Shown here piece after piece: positions 45,915 through 55,934 of a stretch of 64,000 nucleotides of DNA; the stretch's first letter is position 1, and every line of letters begins with the position of its first letter. Source of the DNA: Nocardia mangyaensis. GTDB taxonomy: Bacteria; Actinomycetota; Actinomycetes; Mycobacteriales; Mycobacteriaceae. The notes under the pieces were generated by a model that worked only from the letters and a program-made list of their open reading frames with translations, was not told where the DNA came from and ran no database searches. Location of the stretch: contig NZ_CP018082.1 in the NCBI RefSeq assembly GCF_001886715.1, forward strand, positions 124,001 to 188,000. Direction: 5' to 3'. The position numbers were made by a program, and so were the translations under genes.

Positions 45915-48900
45915 ATGGCAAATAACGACGGCTCCCAGAATGACAACGAGGGCACGCCCGCGCCGAGCGGTGAGCTCTCGGTCGCCGAGGTGCGCGACTG
46001 GCTGCGTAAGTGGGTCGCCGAGGCGACCGGGCAGTCGATCGAGGCGATCACCGTCGACCGGCCGATGGAGGAGTTCGGGCTGGCCTCGCGCGATGCGCTC
46101 GCGCTCGGTGGGGACATCGAGGACTACGCGGGGGTCACGCTGGCGCCGACGGTGATCTATCAGCATCCGACGATCGGGTCGCTGGCGGAGATCATCGTCC
46201 ATGGTGAGCCGGAGCTGCCGTCGGAGGAGTCCGAGGACTACACCGCCGCGTACACGCCGAGCGAGGCGCACGACATCGCCGTGGTCGGCCTGTCGACCCG
46301 GCTGCCGGGTGCGGGCACCACGCCCGAGTCGACCTGGGAGTTCCTCATCGGTCGCGGTGACGCGATCCGTGAGCTGCCCGAGGGCCGCTGGGACGAGTTC
46401 CGCGGCGACCCGTCGGTGGCGCAGGCCATCGAGGCGGGCAACACCCTGGGCGGCTACCTGGACCAGGACGTCGTCAAGGGCTTCGACGCCGAGTTCTTCG
46501 CCATGTCCCCGATCGAGGTCGAGCGGGTCGACCCGCAGCAGCGGCTGATGATGGAGCTCACCTGGGAGGCGCTCGAGCACGCGCGCATTCCGGCCAGTGA
46601 GCTCAAGGGCGAGCAGGTCGGCGTGTTCGTCGGCTCGTCCACCAGTGATTTCCAGCTGATCGCCTCCCTGGGGCTGGGCGATCGCGATCCGAGCCTGCCG
46701 GTGTCGGCGGAGGGATACGCCCTGCTCGGCGCGTCGACCGGCGTCATCGCCAACCGCGTCTCCTACTTCTTCGACTTCCGTGGCCCGTCGATCACCGTCG
46801 ATACCGCCTGCTCGTCGACCATCGTCGCCGTGCACCAGGCGGTGCGCGCGCTGCGTCAGGGCGAGGCCGATGTGGCGCTCGCCGGTGGCGTGAACATGAT
46901 CCTGGCGCCCGTCATCACTCTCGGTTTCGACCAGAACGGCGCGGTCGCCAAGGACGGGCACATCAAGGCGTTCTCCGCCGATGCCGACGGCATGGTCCGT
47001 TCGGAGGGCGCCGGACTGGTCGTGCTCAAGCGCCTGACCGACGCCGAGCGCGACGGTGACAACATCCTCGGCGTGATCAAGGGTTCCGCGGTGAACTCCG
47101 ACGGCCGCTCCAACGGCCTGTTCGCGCCGAACCCGGAGGCCCAGGCCGATGTCCTGCGTGCCGCCTACCGTGACGCGGGCATCCGGCCCTCCACGGTCGA
47201 CTACATCGAGGCCCACGGCACCGGCACCCCGATCGGCGATCCGATCGAAGCCGAGGCGCTGGCCCGCGTCGTCGGTCGCGGCCGCGAGGCCGACAAGCCC
47301 GCCCTGCTCGGCTCCGCCAAGACCAACTTCGGCCACCTCGAATCCGGTGCGGGTGTCGCCAGCCTCGCCAAGGTGCTGATGTCGTTCCAGCACAACGTGA
47401 TTCCGCCGAACATCAACTACGCGGGCCCGAGCCCCTACATCCCGTTCGAGCAGGCCAACCTCGAGGTCGTCGCCGAGCCCACCGAGTACCCCCGCTACAG
47501 CGGCGTCGCCACCGTCGGCATCTCCGGCTTCGGTTTCGGCGGCACCAACGCGCACGTGGTCCTGCAGGAATACGTGCCCAGTGTCGTGCCCGACCAGGTT
47601 CCCGAGGTCACCGCCGAGCAGGTGGCCGAGGCCGAGCTCTTCGACGGCGAGGAGACCACCGACGTGGTCGCCGAGGCCACCGCCATCACCGAGGTGGCCG
47701 CGGCGCCCGTGCTCGAGTGGGACGGCGAGCGCGCCGAGCCGCTGCCGGTGATCCTGCCGGTCTCGGCCTACCTGCCCTCGCGCCGCAAGCGCGCCGCCAC
47801 CGAGCTGGCCGACTGGCTCGAGGGCCCCGGCAAGGACGTGCCGCTCACCGACGTCGCCCGCGCGCTGGCCAAGCGCAGCCACCAGCGTTCGCGCGGTGTG
47901 GTGCTGGCCAAGACACACTCCGAGGCCGTCGCCGGTCTGCGCGCCATTGCCGAGGGTAAGCCCGGCGCCGGCGTGTTCACCGCCGATTCCCCGGCCGCCG
48001 CCGCGCCGGTGTGGGTGATGTGTGGCTTCGGCGCGCAGCACCGCAAGATGTCCAAGCAGCTGTACAACGAGAACTCGATCTTCCGCAAGACCGTCGACCA
48101 GGTCGACGAGCTGGTGCAGGACGAGGCGGGCTACTCGATCCGCGAGATGTTCCTCGACGACGAGCAGGACTACGACGTCGGCACCTGCCAGGTCGGCATC
48201 TTCACCACCCAGCTGGGCCTGGCCGCGCTGCTGCGCGCGCACGGCGCCGAACCCGCTGCGGTGGTGGGTCATTCGATGGGCGAGGTCGCGGGCGCCTACA
48301 TCGCCGGTGGCCTGAGCCTCGAAGACGCGGTGCGCGTGATCTGCGCCCGCTCGCGCCTGATGGGCGAGGGCGAGCAGATGATCACCGACGACGATGTGCG
48401 CAACATGGCGCTCGTCGAGCTCAGCGCCCACGATGTGGCGCAGCTGCTGCCGAAGTTCCCGGATGTGGAGGTCGCGGTGTACGCCGCGCCGACCAACACC
48501 GTGATCGGCGGCCCGCGCGAGCAGGTCGAGCAGATCGTCGCCGAGGTCGAGGGCATGGGCAAGTTCGCCCGCATCCTGCCCACCCGCGGCGCGGGCCACA
48601 CCTCGCAGATGGACCCGCTGCTGGGCGAACTCGCCGCCGAACTGGCCGGCATCGAGCCGACCTCGCTGAAGGTGGGCCTGTACTCGACCGTGCACGAGGG
48701 CCTGTTCTTCAAGCCCGGCTCCGACCCGATCCACGACGAGCCCTACTGGGTGAAGAACATGCGCCACAGCGTGTACTTCACCAACGCGGTGAAGGCCGCC
48801 GTCGATTCCGGGCACACCACCTTCCTCGAGCTGGCACCCAATTCCGTCGCGCTGATGCAGGTTCTCGGCACCACCTTCGCGGCGGGCGTGCACGACGCGC

Positions 48901-51194
48901 AGCTGATTCCGACGCTCAAGCGCAAGGAAGACGAGTCCGCCGGTGTCATCGGCGCGCTCGCCCAGCTCTACGTGCACGGCCACGCCGTGAACCTGAGTTC
49001 GCTGCTGCCGCAGGGCGATTACGCCGACGTGCCGCGGACCTCGTTCGTGCGCAAGGAGTACTGGCCCAAGGCCAAGATCTCCTCGGGCGGCAACTCCCGC
49101 GTGCCCGGCGCGCACGTCGCCATGCCCGACGGCCGCCACGCCTGGGAGGTCCAGGCGTCCTCGGTCACCGATCTGGCCGCGCTGGTGAAAGCCGCTGCCG
49201 CCCAGGTGCTCTCCGATGTCACCGTGGCGGTCTCGCACCCGCACGGCGCGCTGCCGAGCACCGGCACGCTGACCACCACCCTCACCCCGCACCTCGGTGG
49301 TGCCTCGGTGCAGGTGCACGCCAAGTCCCCGGTCGGCTTCGCGCTGCTGTTCGACGCGGTCGTCACCTCCGGTGCCGCCCTGCCCGAACCCATTGCCGCC
49401 GTCGCCGTTCCGATCACCGACACCGCCGCCGCGCCGACCGCCGCCGAGCTCGCCGTCGCCACCAGCGACCGCTGGAACCCCGACACCGGCGAAACCGTCG
49501 AGCAGCGACTGTGCGTCATCGTCGCCGAATCCATGGGCTACGCCGTCGAGGACCTCCCGATGGAAATCCCGCTGATGGAACTCGGTCTCGACTCCCTGAT
49601 GGCGATGCGCATCAAGAACCGCGTCGAATACGAGTTCGACATCCCGCAGCTGCAGGTCTCCGCCGTGCGCGATGCCAGCCTCAACGAGGTGTCGAAGGTG
49701 CTGCGCTACGCCATCGAGCATCGTGACGAGGTCGCGGCGATGGCGGAGAAGCAGGCTGCCGCCAAGGCCGCGGGTGAGGATGTCGAGCTGGGTGTCGACG
49801 CGAACTTCGTCGAGGCCGCGCGGGCCGCGATCGCCGCGGGTGACGATCCGCTGGCCGCCGCGAAGAAGGCGGGTGCCGAGCTGCCGTCGGAGGCTGCCGG
49901 GCAGGCTTCGGATACCACTGCCGCTGAAACGGTTTCGGATGCCGCTTCGGCAGGTGAAGCCGGCGAGGCCGAGCCGATCGCGGCGGGAGCCGGGGCAGGT
50001 GCTGCGGACGCCGCCACGGCAACCTCCGCTGCCGAGTCCGCGCCGGTTGTGAACGGCGCAGCCGCGCAGGCGATCCCCGATGTGGACTACTCGGCCCCGG
50101 CGGGTGACGAGGACAATGTTCCGCCGCGTGACGCCGCCGAGCGTCTCACCTATGCCAGCTGGGCTGTCGTCACGGGCACCTCGCCCGGCGGCATCTTCAA
50201 CACCCTCCCGATCCTCGAAGAGGAGGTCGCCGAGAAGCTGGCGGCCCGGCTCACCGAGCGGGTGGGCGCAGAGGTGACGGTCGACGATGTTCTCGACGGT
50301 GAGACCATCGAGCAGCTCGCCGATGTGGTCCGTCAGCTGCAGGACAGTGGTGCCGATGTGGACGGGTTCGTCCGTCCGCTCCGTGCTCGTTCGGAAGGGT
50401 CCGACGCCACCCCGGTGTTCGTCTTCCACCCCGCGGGCGGCAACACGCTGGTCTATGAGCCGCTGCTCAAGCGCCTGCCTGCCGACACCCCGATGTACGG
50501 CATCGAGCGCGTCGACGGTTCCATCGAGGAACGTGCCCGGCAGTACCTGCCCGAGCTGCGCAAAATCCAAGGTGGCGGCCCGTACGTGCTGTACGGCTGG
50601 TCGCTGGGCGCGGTGCTCGCGATGCAGGTCGGCCAGTTGCTGCGTGAGGAAGGCGCCGACGTGCGCTACGTCGGCCTGATCGACCTCGCGATGACCGTCG
50701 AAGACGAGGACAACAGCCCCGAGGAGCGAGTCCGCCGCCTCGAGCGTTACCAGGCTTTCGCGAAGAAAACCTACAACGTTCCCGCCGAGCTCGATCGCGG
50801 CCAGATCGAAGAACTTGCCGCTGCCAGTGACGCCGAGCAGTTCTCGATGATCAGCGACCTGATCAAGCTCTCCGGCGCGAAGATCCCCGGCGGTGTGCTC
50901 GAACACCAGCGCACTTCATGGATCGAGAACCGCGCACTGGCACAGGTGCAGCCGCGCAAGTACGACGGTGATGTCGTGCTCTACCTGGCCGATCGCTACC
51001 ACGACGGGGCGATCGAACTCGAGCCCCGCTTCGCCGACCGCAAGCCCAATGGCGGTTGGAACGAATATGTCTCGAATCTCGAAGTCGTCCACATCCCGGG
51101 CGACCACCTGCAGATCGTCGATGAGCCGCGTATCGGCCAGATCGGTGCCGACCTTGCCGCGAAGCTCACGAGGATCTCCGCCGAAGGGAGATAA
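45915..51194 (+). CDS. pks13: Mycolic acid condensing polyketide synthase Pks13
   Basis: A 1759-residue type I PKS that condenses the meromycoloyl and carboxyacyl chains into the alpha-alkyl beta-keto mycolate. Domains in order: N-terminal ACP (GLASRD, Ser58); ketosynthase (DTACSST, Cys299; EAHGTGT; KTNFGHLE); acyltransferase (GHSMGEV, Ser787); second ACP (LGLDSLMAMR, Ser1227); an Ala-rich linker of ~100 residues; and a thioesterase (GWSLGA, Ser1563) that hands the product to trehalose. The ATG at 45915 follows GAGG at 5 nt; a TTG three bases earlier is less likely. accD4 follows directly. Confidence 0.97.
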   Translation: MANNDGSQNDNEGTPAPSGELSVAEVRDWLRKWVAEATGQSIEAITVDRPMEEFGLASRDALALGGDIEDYAGVTLAPTVIYQHPTIGSLAEIIVHGEPELPSEESEDYTAAYTPSEAHDIAVVGLSTRLPGAGTTPESTWEFLIGRGDAIRELPEGRWDEFRGDPSVAQAIEAGNTLGGYLDQDVVKGFDAEFFAMSPIEVERVDPQQRLMMELTWEALEHARIPASELKGEQVGVFVGSSTSDFQLIASLGLGDRDPSLPVSAEGYALLGASTGVIANRVSYFFDFRGPSITVDTACSSTIVAVHQAVRALRQGEADVALAGGVNMILAPVITLGFDQNGAVAKDGHIKAFSADADGMVRSEGAGLVVLKRLTDAERDGDNILGVIKGSAVNSDGRSNGLFAPNPEAQADVLRAAYRDAGIRPSTVDYIEAHGTGTPIGDPIEAEALARVVGRGREADKPALLGSAKTNFGHLESGAGVASLAKVLMSFQHNVIPPNINYAGPSPYIPFEQANLEVVAEPTEYPRYSGVATVGISGFGFGGTNAHVVLQEYVPSVVPDQVPEVTAEQVAEAELFDGEETTDVVAEATAITEVAAAPVLEWDGERAEPLPVILPVSAYLPSRRKRAATELADWLEGPGKDVPLTDVARALAKRSHQRSRGVVLAKTHSEAVAGLRAIAEGKPGAGVFTADSPAAAAPVWVMCGFGAQHRKMSKQLYNENSIFRKTVDQVDELVQDEAGYSIREMFLDDEQDYDVGTCQVGIFTTQLGLAALLRAHGAEPAAVVGHSMGEVAGAYIAGGLSLEDAVRVICARSRLMGEGEQMITDDDVRNMALVELSAHDVAQLLPKFPDVEVAVYAAPTNTVIGGPREQVEQIVAEVEGMGKFARILPTRGAGHTSQMDPLLGELAAELAGIEPTSLKVGLYSTVHEGLFFKPGSDPIHDEPYWVKNMRHSVYFTNAVKAAVDSGHTTFLELAPNSVALMQVLGTTFAAGVHDAQLIPTLKRKEDESAGVIGALAQLYVHGHAVNLSSLLPQGDYADVPRTSFVRKEYWPKAKISSGGNSRVPGAHVAMPDGRHAWEVQASSVTDLAALVKAAAAQVLSDVTVAVSHPHGALPSTGTLTTTLTPHLGGASVQVHAKSPVGFALLFDAVVTSGAALPEPIAAVAVPITDTAAAPTAAELAVATSDRWNPDTGETVEQRLCVIVAESMGYAVEDLPMEIPLMELGLDSLMAMRIKNRVEYEFDIPQLQVSAVRDASLNEVSKVLRYAIEHRDEVAAMAEKQAAAKAAGEDVELGVDANFVEAARAAIAAGDDPLAAAKKAGAELPSEAAGQASDTTAAETVSDAASAGEAGEAEPIAAGAGAGAADAATATSAAESAPVVNGAAAQAIPDVDYSAPAGDEDNVPPRDAAERLTYASWAVVTGTSPGGIFNTLPILEEEVAEKLAARLTERVGAEVTVDDVLDGETIEQLADVVRQLQDSGADVDGFVRPLRARSEGSDATPVFVFHPAGGNTLVYEPLLKRLPADTPMYGIERVDGSIEERARQYLPELRKIQGGGPYVLYGWSLGAVLAMQVGQLLREEGADVRYVGLIDLAMTVEDEDNSPEERVRRLERYQAFAKKTYNVPAELDRGQIEELAAASDAEQFSMISDLIKLSGAKIPGGVLEHQRTSWIENRALAQVQPRKYDGDVVLYLADRYHDGAIELEPRFADRKPNGGWNEYVSNLEVVHIPGDHLQIVDEPRIGQIGADLAAKLTRISAEGR

Positions 51195-52739
51195 GTGAGC
51201 ACCACCGCCGAGAAACTCGCGGATCTGCACCACCGGCTCGACCTTTCCAAAGAACCCGCGGGTATCAAGGGGATAGAGAAGCGGGCGCGCAAGGGGATCC
51301 CGAGTGCTCGGGCCCGGATCGACATGCTGATGGATCCGGGTACGTTCGTCGAGATCGGTGCGCTGGTTCGCAAGCCCGGCGACCCGACCGCGCTCTACGG
51401 CGACGGCGTAGTGGTCGGGCACGGCCTGGTCGACGGCCGACCGGTGGCGGTGTTCTCCCACGACCAGACCGTCTACGGCGGTTCGGTCGGTGAGGCCTTC
51501 GGGCGCAAGCTGTGCGGGATCATGCAGTACGCCTCGAAGGTCGGCGTGCCGCTGGTCGGCATCAACGATTCCGGCGGTGCCCGCGTGCAGGAGGCGGTGA
51601 GCTCACTCGCCTGGTACGCCAACATGGCGCTGGCCGTCGAGCCGCTGTCCGGCATGGTCCCGCTGGTCTCGATGATCCTCGGCAACTGCGCGGGCGGCGC
51701 GGTGTATCAGCCGATCAACACCGATGTGGTGGTCGCGATCGAGTCGGCGCACATGTTCGTCACCGGCCCGAAGGTGATCAAAGAGGTCACCGGCGAGGAC
51801 GTGAGCCTCGAGGAACTCGGCGGCGCCCGCACCCAGGCCCAGTACGGCAACATCCACCATGTCGCCAAGGACGAGGAAGCCGCGTTCACCTGGGTGCGCG
51901 AGTACCTGAGCTACATGCCGACCAGCTGCCAGGAACTGCCGCCGATCGTGAACCCCGGGATGGAACCGGAGATCACCGAGTCCGACCGCGAGCTCGACGG
52001 CATCATCCCCGATGCCGACAACGCGGGCTACGACATGCACGACGTGCTGCTGCGCATCTTCGACGACGGTGAGTTCAAGGAGATCAGCGCCGAGTCGGGC
52101 ACCAACATCATCACCGGCTTCGCCCGCGTCGACGGTCGCGCCGTGGGCGTGGTCGCCAATCAGCCGATGGTGTCGGCCGGAGCCCTCGATGCCCGGGCCT
52201 CCGACAAGGGTTCGCATTTCGTGCGCCTGTGCGACGCGTTCGAGATCCCGCTGATCTTCGTCGTCGACACCCCCGGCTTCCTGCCCGGTGTCGAGCAGGA
52301 GAAGATCGGCGTCATCAAGCGCGGCGGCCGCTTCCTGTTCTCCTTCGTCGAGGCTTCGGTCCCCAAGATCACCCTGGTGGTCCGCAAGTCCTACGGCGGC
52401 GGCTACGCGGTCATGGGCTCCAAACAACTCGGCGCCGACATCAACCTCGCCTGGCCCACCGCCCGCATCGCCGTCATGGGCGCCGAAAGCGCGGTGAGCC
52501 TCATCGGCGCCGCCCAGATCGCCGCCGCCCCCGAAGACCAGCGCCCCGCGGTCCGCCAGCAACTCATCGACTTCTACAACGCCACCATGGCCACCCCTTG
52601 GATCGCGGCCGAACGCGGCTACATCGACGCCGTCATCGAACCCTCGACCACCCGCCTCGAAATCCGCCGAGCCCTGAAGTTGCTCCAGGACAAGAAACTG
52701 CACCGCAACCCCCGCAAACACCACGTCTTCCCGCTGTAG
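51195..52739 (+). CDS. accD4: Acyl-CoA carboxylase carboxyltransferase subunit AccD4
   Basis: A 514-residue biotin-dependent carboxyltransferase that carboxylates the alpha-branch acyl-CoA used by Pks13. Crotonase-fold halves are visible: [33 protein letters not shown] and [14 protein letters not shown] in the N half; [15 protein letters not shown] and [18 protein letters not shown] in the C half. It needs a biotinylated AccA partner encoded elsewhere. The GTG start begins right after the pks13 stop codon and has GGGAGAT upstream, so the two are one operon. It ends the envelope cluster. Confidence 0.96.
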   Translation: MSTTAEKLADLHHRLDLSKEPAGIKGIEKRARKGIPSARARIDMLMDPGTFVEIGALVRKPGDPTALYGDGVVVGHGLVDGRPVAVFSHDQTVYGGSVGEAFGRKLCGIMQYASKVGVPLVGINDSGGARVQEAVSSLAWYANMALAVEPLSGMVPLVSMILGNCAGGAVYQPINTDVVVAIESAHMFVTGPKVIKEVTGEDVSLEELGGARTQAQYGNIHHVAKDEEAAFTWVREYLSYMPTSCQELPPIVNPGMEPEITESDRELDGIIPDADNAGYDMHDVLLRIFDDGEFKEISAESGTNIITGFARVDGRAVGVVANQPMVSAGALDARASDKGSHFVRLCDAFEIPLIFVVDTPGFLPGVEQEKIGVIKRGGRFLFSFVEASVPKITLVVRKSYGGGYAVMGSKQLGADINLAWPTARIAVMGAESAVSLIGAAQIAAAPEDQRPAVRQQLIDFYNATMATPWIAAERGYIDAVIEPSTTRLEIRRALKLLQDKKLHRNPRKHHVFPL

Positions 52740-52756
52740 ACATGGCGGCGTGAGAT

Positions 52757-53317
52757 TCAGATCTTGCCGAGGTCGATCTCCACGGGGAAGGGTGCGGATG
52801 CCTCGATCGCACCCGTGAACATCTCACCGGTCCGGTACAGCCCGGTGGCGGGGTCGAGGACGTAGGTATAGATCAGCGGGAGGCCGGTCGCGGCCTGCTC
52901 GACTCGCCAATAGAAGGCAATGCCCGCCTTGGCGTACTGATCCACCTTGACGATTCGATCGGTGGTCTCCGATCCAGGTGAAACGACTTCGACGACCAGC
53001 AGTACATGCTCGGGACGGGTCGGCGTGACATCGATCGTGTCGGCACGATAAACCACCACATCGGGGCGCCGATTGGTGAGCGGGACATCCTGGAGCCGGA
53101 CGTCGAAGTCGGTGTCGGCATTCCACTCCGGCCCGGCCGCGACATCGAGAGCGTTCGCCAGGATCCGAGCCAACCGATTGTGCCGCTTGGACGCACGGGG
53201 GCTCACGGCGACCATCCCGTCCACGATTTCAATACCCGCGCACTGCTCCGCTGACCAGGAGTCGTACTCCTGGGTCGTGATCTGCTCGCGCATCCACGCG
53301 GGGACTGTGGCAGTCAT
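52757..53317 (-). CDS. Uma2-family endonuclease-like protein
   Basis: A 186-residue protein of the Uma2 (DUF820) family with a PD-(D/E)XK-type core: RRPDVVVYRADTI supplies the acidic residue, and LLVVEVVSPGSETTDRIVKV supplies E-x-V plus the following lysine. The stretch DQYAKAGIAFYWRVE is also typical. Uma2 proteins are predicted nucleases found in large paralog sets; a cellular role is not known. It marks the switch from the envelope cluster to accessory genes and is transcribed toward accD4. The ATG is at 53315-53317. Confidence 0.87.
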   Translation of the reverse strand: MTATVPAWMREQITTQEYDSWSAEQCAGIEIVDGMVAVSPRASKRHNRLARILANALDVAAGPEWNADTDFDVRLQDVPLTNRRPDVVVYRADTIDVTPTRPEHVLLVVEVVSPGSETTDRIVKVDQYAKAGIAFYWRVEQAATGLPLIYTYVLDPATGLYRTGEMFTGAIEASAPFPVEIDLGKI

Positions 53318-53388
53318 GGCGCACCCTCCCAGACATCATCGAGACGGGCCTGAAACCCGCTGGATCCAATCCAATCCAGCAGAGGAAG

Positions 53389-54156
53389 TCAGCGGGTCGG
53401 TCGAACTCGCTCGGACATGGAGGCGATCCTGGCCTGCAGTCGGCGGGTGATCTCCTCGGTCGGCCCGGGGATGACGGTGAAGTTGTCGGTGTCGTGGTGT
53501 TGCATCAGGTAGCGGCCGTCGTCGGGGTAGTCCAGCCACAGGAACGCCGAACCGTCGGTGGTGGGGCGGGCGTCGATCTCGAAGCCGGGGTAGACGGTGA
53601 TCTCGCCGGTGCCGGTCCGGGGACGTTTCAGGAAGCGCTGGAGTTTCTCGGTGGGCGACAGGCGGGTGGGGTGGCGCGCGTGCACGGCCGCGTCGAGGTC
53701 GCTGCGCCGTCCTTCGAAGCGTGGTTCGCCACCGCCGGGGCAGCGGGGGAGCAGGGCGACGATTTCGGCCGCCACCGAACTTGCGGGATGGCGATTGAGG
53801 GTTATGTCCCCGCCGCCACGCCGATCGCGTTCCGAATACTGCACCGCGACCACGGCTTCGGCATCAGCGATCCCGACATGGATGCCGATCGTCTGTGCTT
53901 GGCGCGGTCCGTGAAACCCTTGGATCTCCACCCGTACGTGCGGTTCCAACAGGATTTCCAGCGTGCGATGCAGGGAATCGTCGTAGACCTGCTGCAGGTT
54001 CTGCGCACTGCGCGCTCGCCTGCGGGCGTACTCGTCTGCGGTTTCCGGGAATTCGGCGCGGTAACGCAACGGGTAGGGCAGCCGGTCGCGACCGTTCGCC
54101 TCGAGGGCGATGCTGAAGCCGAGACTGTCCAGTTGCCAGCGCGTTTCGTTGCTCAT
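53389..54156 (-). CDS. ESX secretion-associated protein, EspG family
   Basis: A 255-residue cytosolic protein resembling EspG chaperones, which hold PE/PPE-like substrates before ESX (type VII) secretion. Family features are the N-terminal WQLDSLGFSIALEANGRDRLPYPLRYR block and the C-terminal FLWLDYPDDGRYLMQHHD segment. Its ATG overlaps the stop of the upstream PPE-like gene as ATGA, so chaperone and likely substrate are made together. It ends a four-gene cassette (lipoprotein, small protein, PPE-like protein, EspG-like protein). Confidence 0.78.
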   Translation of the reverse strand: MSNETRWQLDSLGFSIALEANGRDRLPYPLRYRAEFPETADEYARRRARSAQNLQQVYDDSLHRTLEILLEPHVRVEIQGFHGPRQAQTIGIHVGIADAEAVVAVQYSERDRRGGGDITLNRHPASSVAAEIVALLPRCPGGGEPRFEGRRSDLDAAVHARHPTRLSPTEKLQRFLKRPRTGTGEITVYPGFEIDARPTTDGSAFLWLDYPDDGRYLMQHHDTDNFTVIPGPTEEITRRLQARIASMSERVRPTR

Positions 54157-55535
54157 TCGCCGATCACACCGCCTGGCGGCAGGGTCGGCGGGAGCTGGCC
54201 GATGAGTTCGCTCTCCCGATCCTGGATCAGGTAGTCCGGGATCTTGTGCTCGCTCTCGTCATCCTTGCCCCCACCGCGGCCGCCGCCACCCATCATGCCC
54301 GGCATGCCGGACATGCCGCGCCCAGCCGCGCCGCCCGCGCGTCCCGCGGCCGCCGCCGCGGGCGTGCCCGTCGACGGCGAACCGGGCAGACCGCGACCCG
54401 CGCCCGGAGCGTGCGCCCCCGCGCCCAGTCCGGGAGATCCGCTGCCCGCTGTTCCCCCGCCGCCACCCGGCGCGCCGCCGCTGCCCGGTATGCCGCCGCC
54501 CGGCGTGCCGGTGCCAGTGGCGCCCGGTGTGGTCGCGGCCGGTGTCGTCTGCCCGGTGTCGGGTGTGGTCGCGGCGGGTGTGGTTGCCGCGGGGTCGGTG
54601 TCTTCACCAGGCGCGTTGTCACCGGAGTTGCCATCCGGATTCTCCGCCGTCGTCTGCGGAGTGGTCGTCTGTGGCGTGCCCTGATCCCCGCCACCGGTGG
54701 AACCGTTGGAGCCACCGGTGGTGCCACCGCCACCAGTGAAGGGGCCGCGACCATCGCTGGGGAGGCCGTCGCCACCGATCGTGTTCTTGGGGACGGCGAG
54801 AACCGGCGTCTTGGTATCGGTGATCTCCGCCTGCGGCTTGTAGACGCGCTCCAGGATCTCCTGCGCGGCCCGTTCGGCCTCGTCGGCCCGGAACTGTTCG
54901 CCCTTGAGCCAGTCGGTGAACGGGATCGCACCGAGCAGCTTCTCGTCCCACGACACGTCTTTGGGCTCGTCGATCGCCATCTTGGCTTGCTGCAGCGCAC
55001 CTTCCATCAGGTCGATGCCGTTGGCGACCATCTGGAACGTCGTCGGCAGCTTCTCCGCCTCCGTCGCGTATCCGCGCACCCCGTCGATCGCGGCATTGGC
55101 GGCCGCGCCGTCCCAGCCGTCGTTGATCGCGGTATCGATCTTGGTGCGAAAGCTGGTCACGGCGTCGGACATGCCGGACACCAGCCGCCGCCAACCGTCG
55201 GCGCCGGCATTGATCTCGGCGGCCAGCACCCCCGGCTGTCCTCCCGTGCCGTTCAACGCATCCCAGATCGCCTGATGCGAAAGAGAGGAGAAGCCTTCCA
55301 GTTTGCCGGTCAGCACAGCTTGCGCGTACGTGCCGTCGAACCCCGATTCGAGCCGTCCGCGTTCGGACTCGATGATCTCGCGATCGCCACTCACGGCATC
55401 GTTGGCCGCGATGCCGAGTTCACCCCGGGCAGTGGCGTCGTCGTGGGCGGCCTTCTGGTTGTCGTAGATGGCCTTGCCCTCGGCGGCTACGGCGCCGACA
55501 GCGACCACCGCGGCAGCGATCAACGGCAGCGGCAT
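54153..55535 (-). CDS. PPE/WXG-like protein with Gly/Pro/Thr-rich C-terminus
   Basis: A 460-residue likely ESX substrate. Residues 1-~20 are hydrophobic. The helical N-terminal region (to ~230) carries WDGAAANAAIDGVRGYA, a WXG-like turn. A long Gly/Thr/Pro-rich low-complexity region (~260-430) follows, and the protein ends in SELIGQLPPTLPPGGVIGE, a tail common to actinobacterial PPE-like proteins. The ATG at 55533-55535 has GGGGAGGGG and shares a base with the previous stop (TGATG). A longer N-terminal frame lies within the neighbouring gene and is rejected. Confidence 0.82.
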   Translation of the reverse strand: MPLPLIAAAVVAVGAVAAEGKAIYDNQKAAHDDATARGELGIAANDAVSGDREIIESERGRLESGFDGTYAQAVLTGKLEGFSSLSHQAIWDALNGTGGQPGVLAAEINAGADGWRRLVSGMSDAVTSFRTKIDTAINDGWDGAAANAAIDGVRGYATEAEKLPTTFQMVANGIDLMEGALQQAKMAIDEPKDVSWDEKLLGAIPFTDWLKGEQFRADEAERAAQEILERVYKPQAEITDTKTPVLAVPKNTIGGDGLPSDGRGPFTGGGGTTGGSNGSTGGGDQGTPQTTTPQTTAENPDGNSGDNAPGEDTDPAATTPAATTPDTGQTTPAATTPGATGTGTPGGGIPGSGGAPGGGGGTAGSGSPGLGAGAHAPGAGRGLPGSPSTGTPAAAAAGRAGGAAGRGMSGMPGMMGGGGRGGGKDDESEHKIPDYLIQDRESELIGQLPPTLPPGGVIGE

Positions 55536-55924
55536 CAGATCCCCTCCCCGTTCGCGGCGATGTCGCCGGCATTCTGGCCGTCGACGGCCTGTAGCTTGCC
55601 GATCGCGGCAGCGAAGGTGTCGCGCATGAGCTGGGCGATCTCGATGTGTTGGGCGAGACGGCCTGCGGCGGAGTCGGTGGTGTCGTCGGCGCTGCCGGAA
55701 ACGGCTTTCGCTTCGAATTTTTGCCGGAGCAGGATGGCGGATTCGAGGCCACCCCATCCCGAGAGATGCTCGAGTCGATTTGTATCGCGCTTCAGGTCCT
55801 TGAGGTCCATCACGTACTGTTCGCACGCTGAGCGCAGGGACTCGCCGAGGCCTTCCTCCATACGAAAGTTGCCGGACACCGCCTGTTGCTTCAAATTTCG
55901 CCAGTATGCCGCCTGGTCTGTCAT
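55535..55924 (-). CDS. Small helical ESX-cassette protein (129 aa)
   Basis: A 129-residue soluble protein that is almost entirely helical by composition, with SGWGGLES as a possible WXG-like turn near the middle. The ATG at 55922-55924 has GAGGGGGAG upstream. Its size and position directly before the PPE-like gene suggest an ESX substrate partner, like the PE half of PE/PPE pairs or an EspC/WXG100-type protein. I cannot assign a family firmly. Confidence 0.72.
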   Translation of the reverse strand: MTDQAAYWRNLKQQAVSGNFRMEEGLGESLRSACEQYVMDLKDLKRDTNRLEHLSGWGGLESAILLRQKFEAKAVSGSADDTTDSAAGRLAQHIEIAQLMRDTFAAAIGKLQAVDGQNAGDIAANGEGI

Positions 55925-55934
55925 TGCTCCCCCT

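Noticed and set aside
45663..50906. A 1747-codon open frame antisense to pks13
   Set aside because: High GC keeps the opposite strand free of stops. Pks13 has every expected domain and active site on the plus strand, while the antisense product is an Arg/Gly/His-rich low-complexity sequence.
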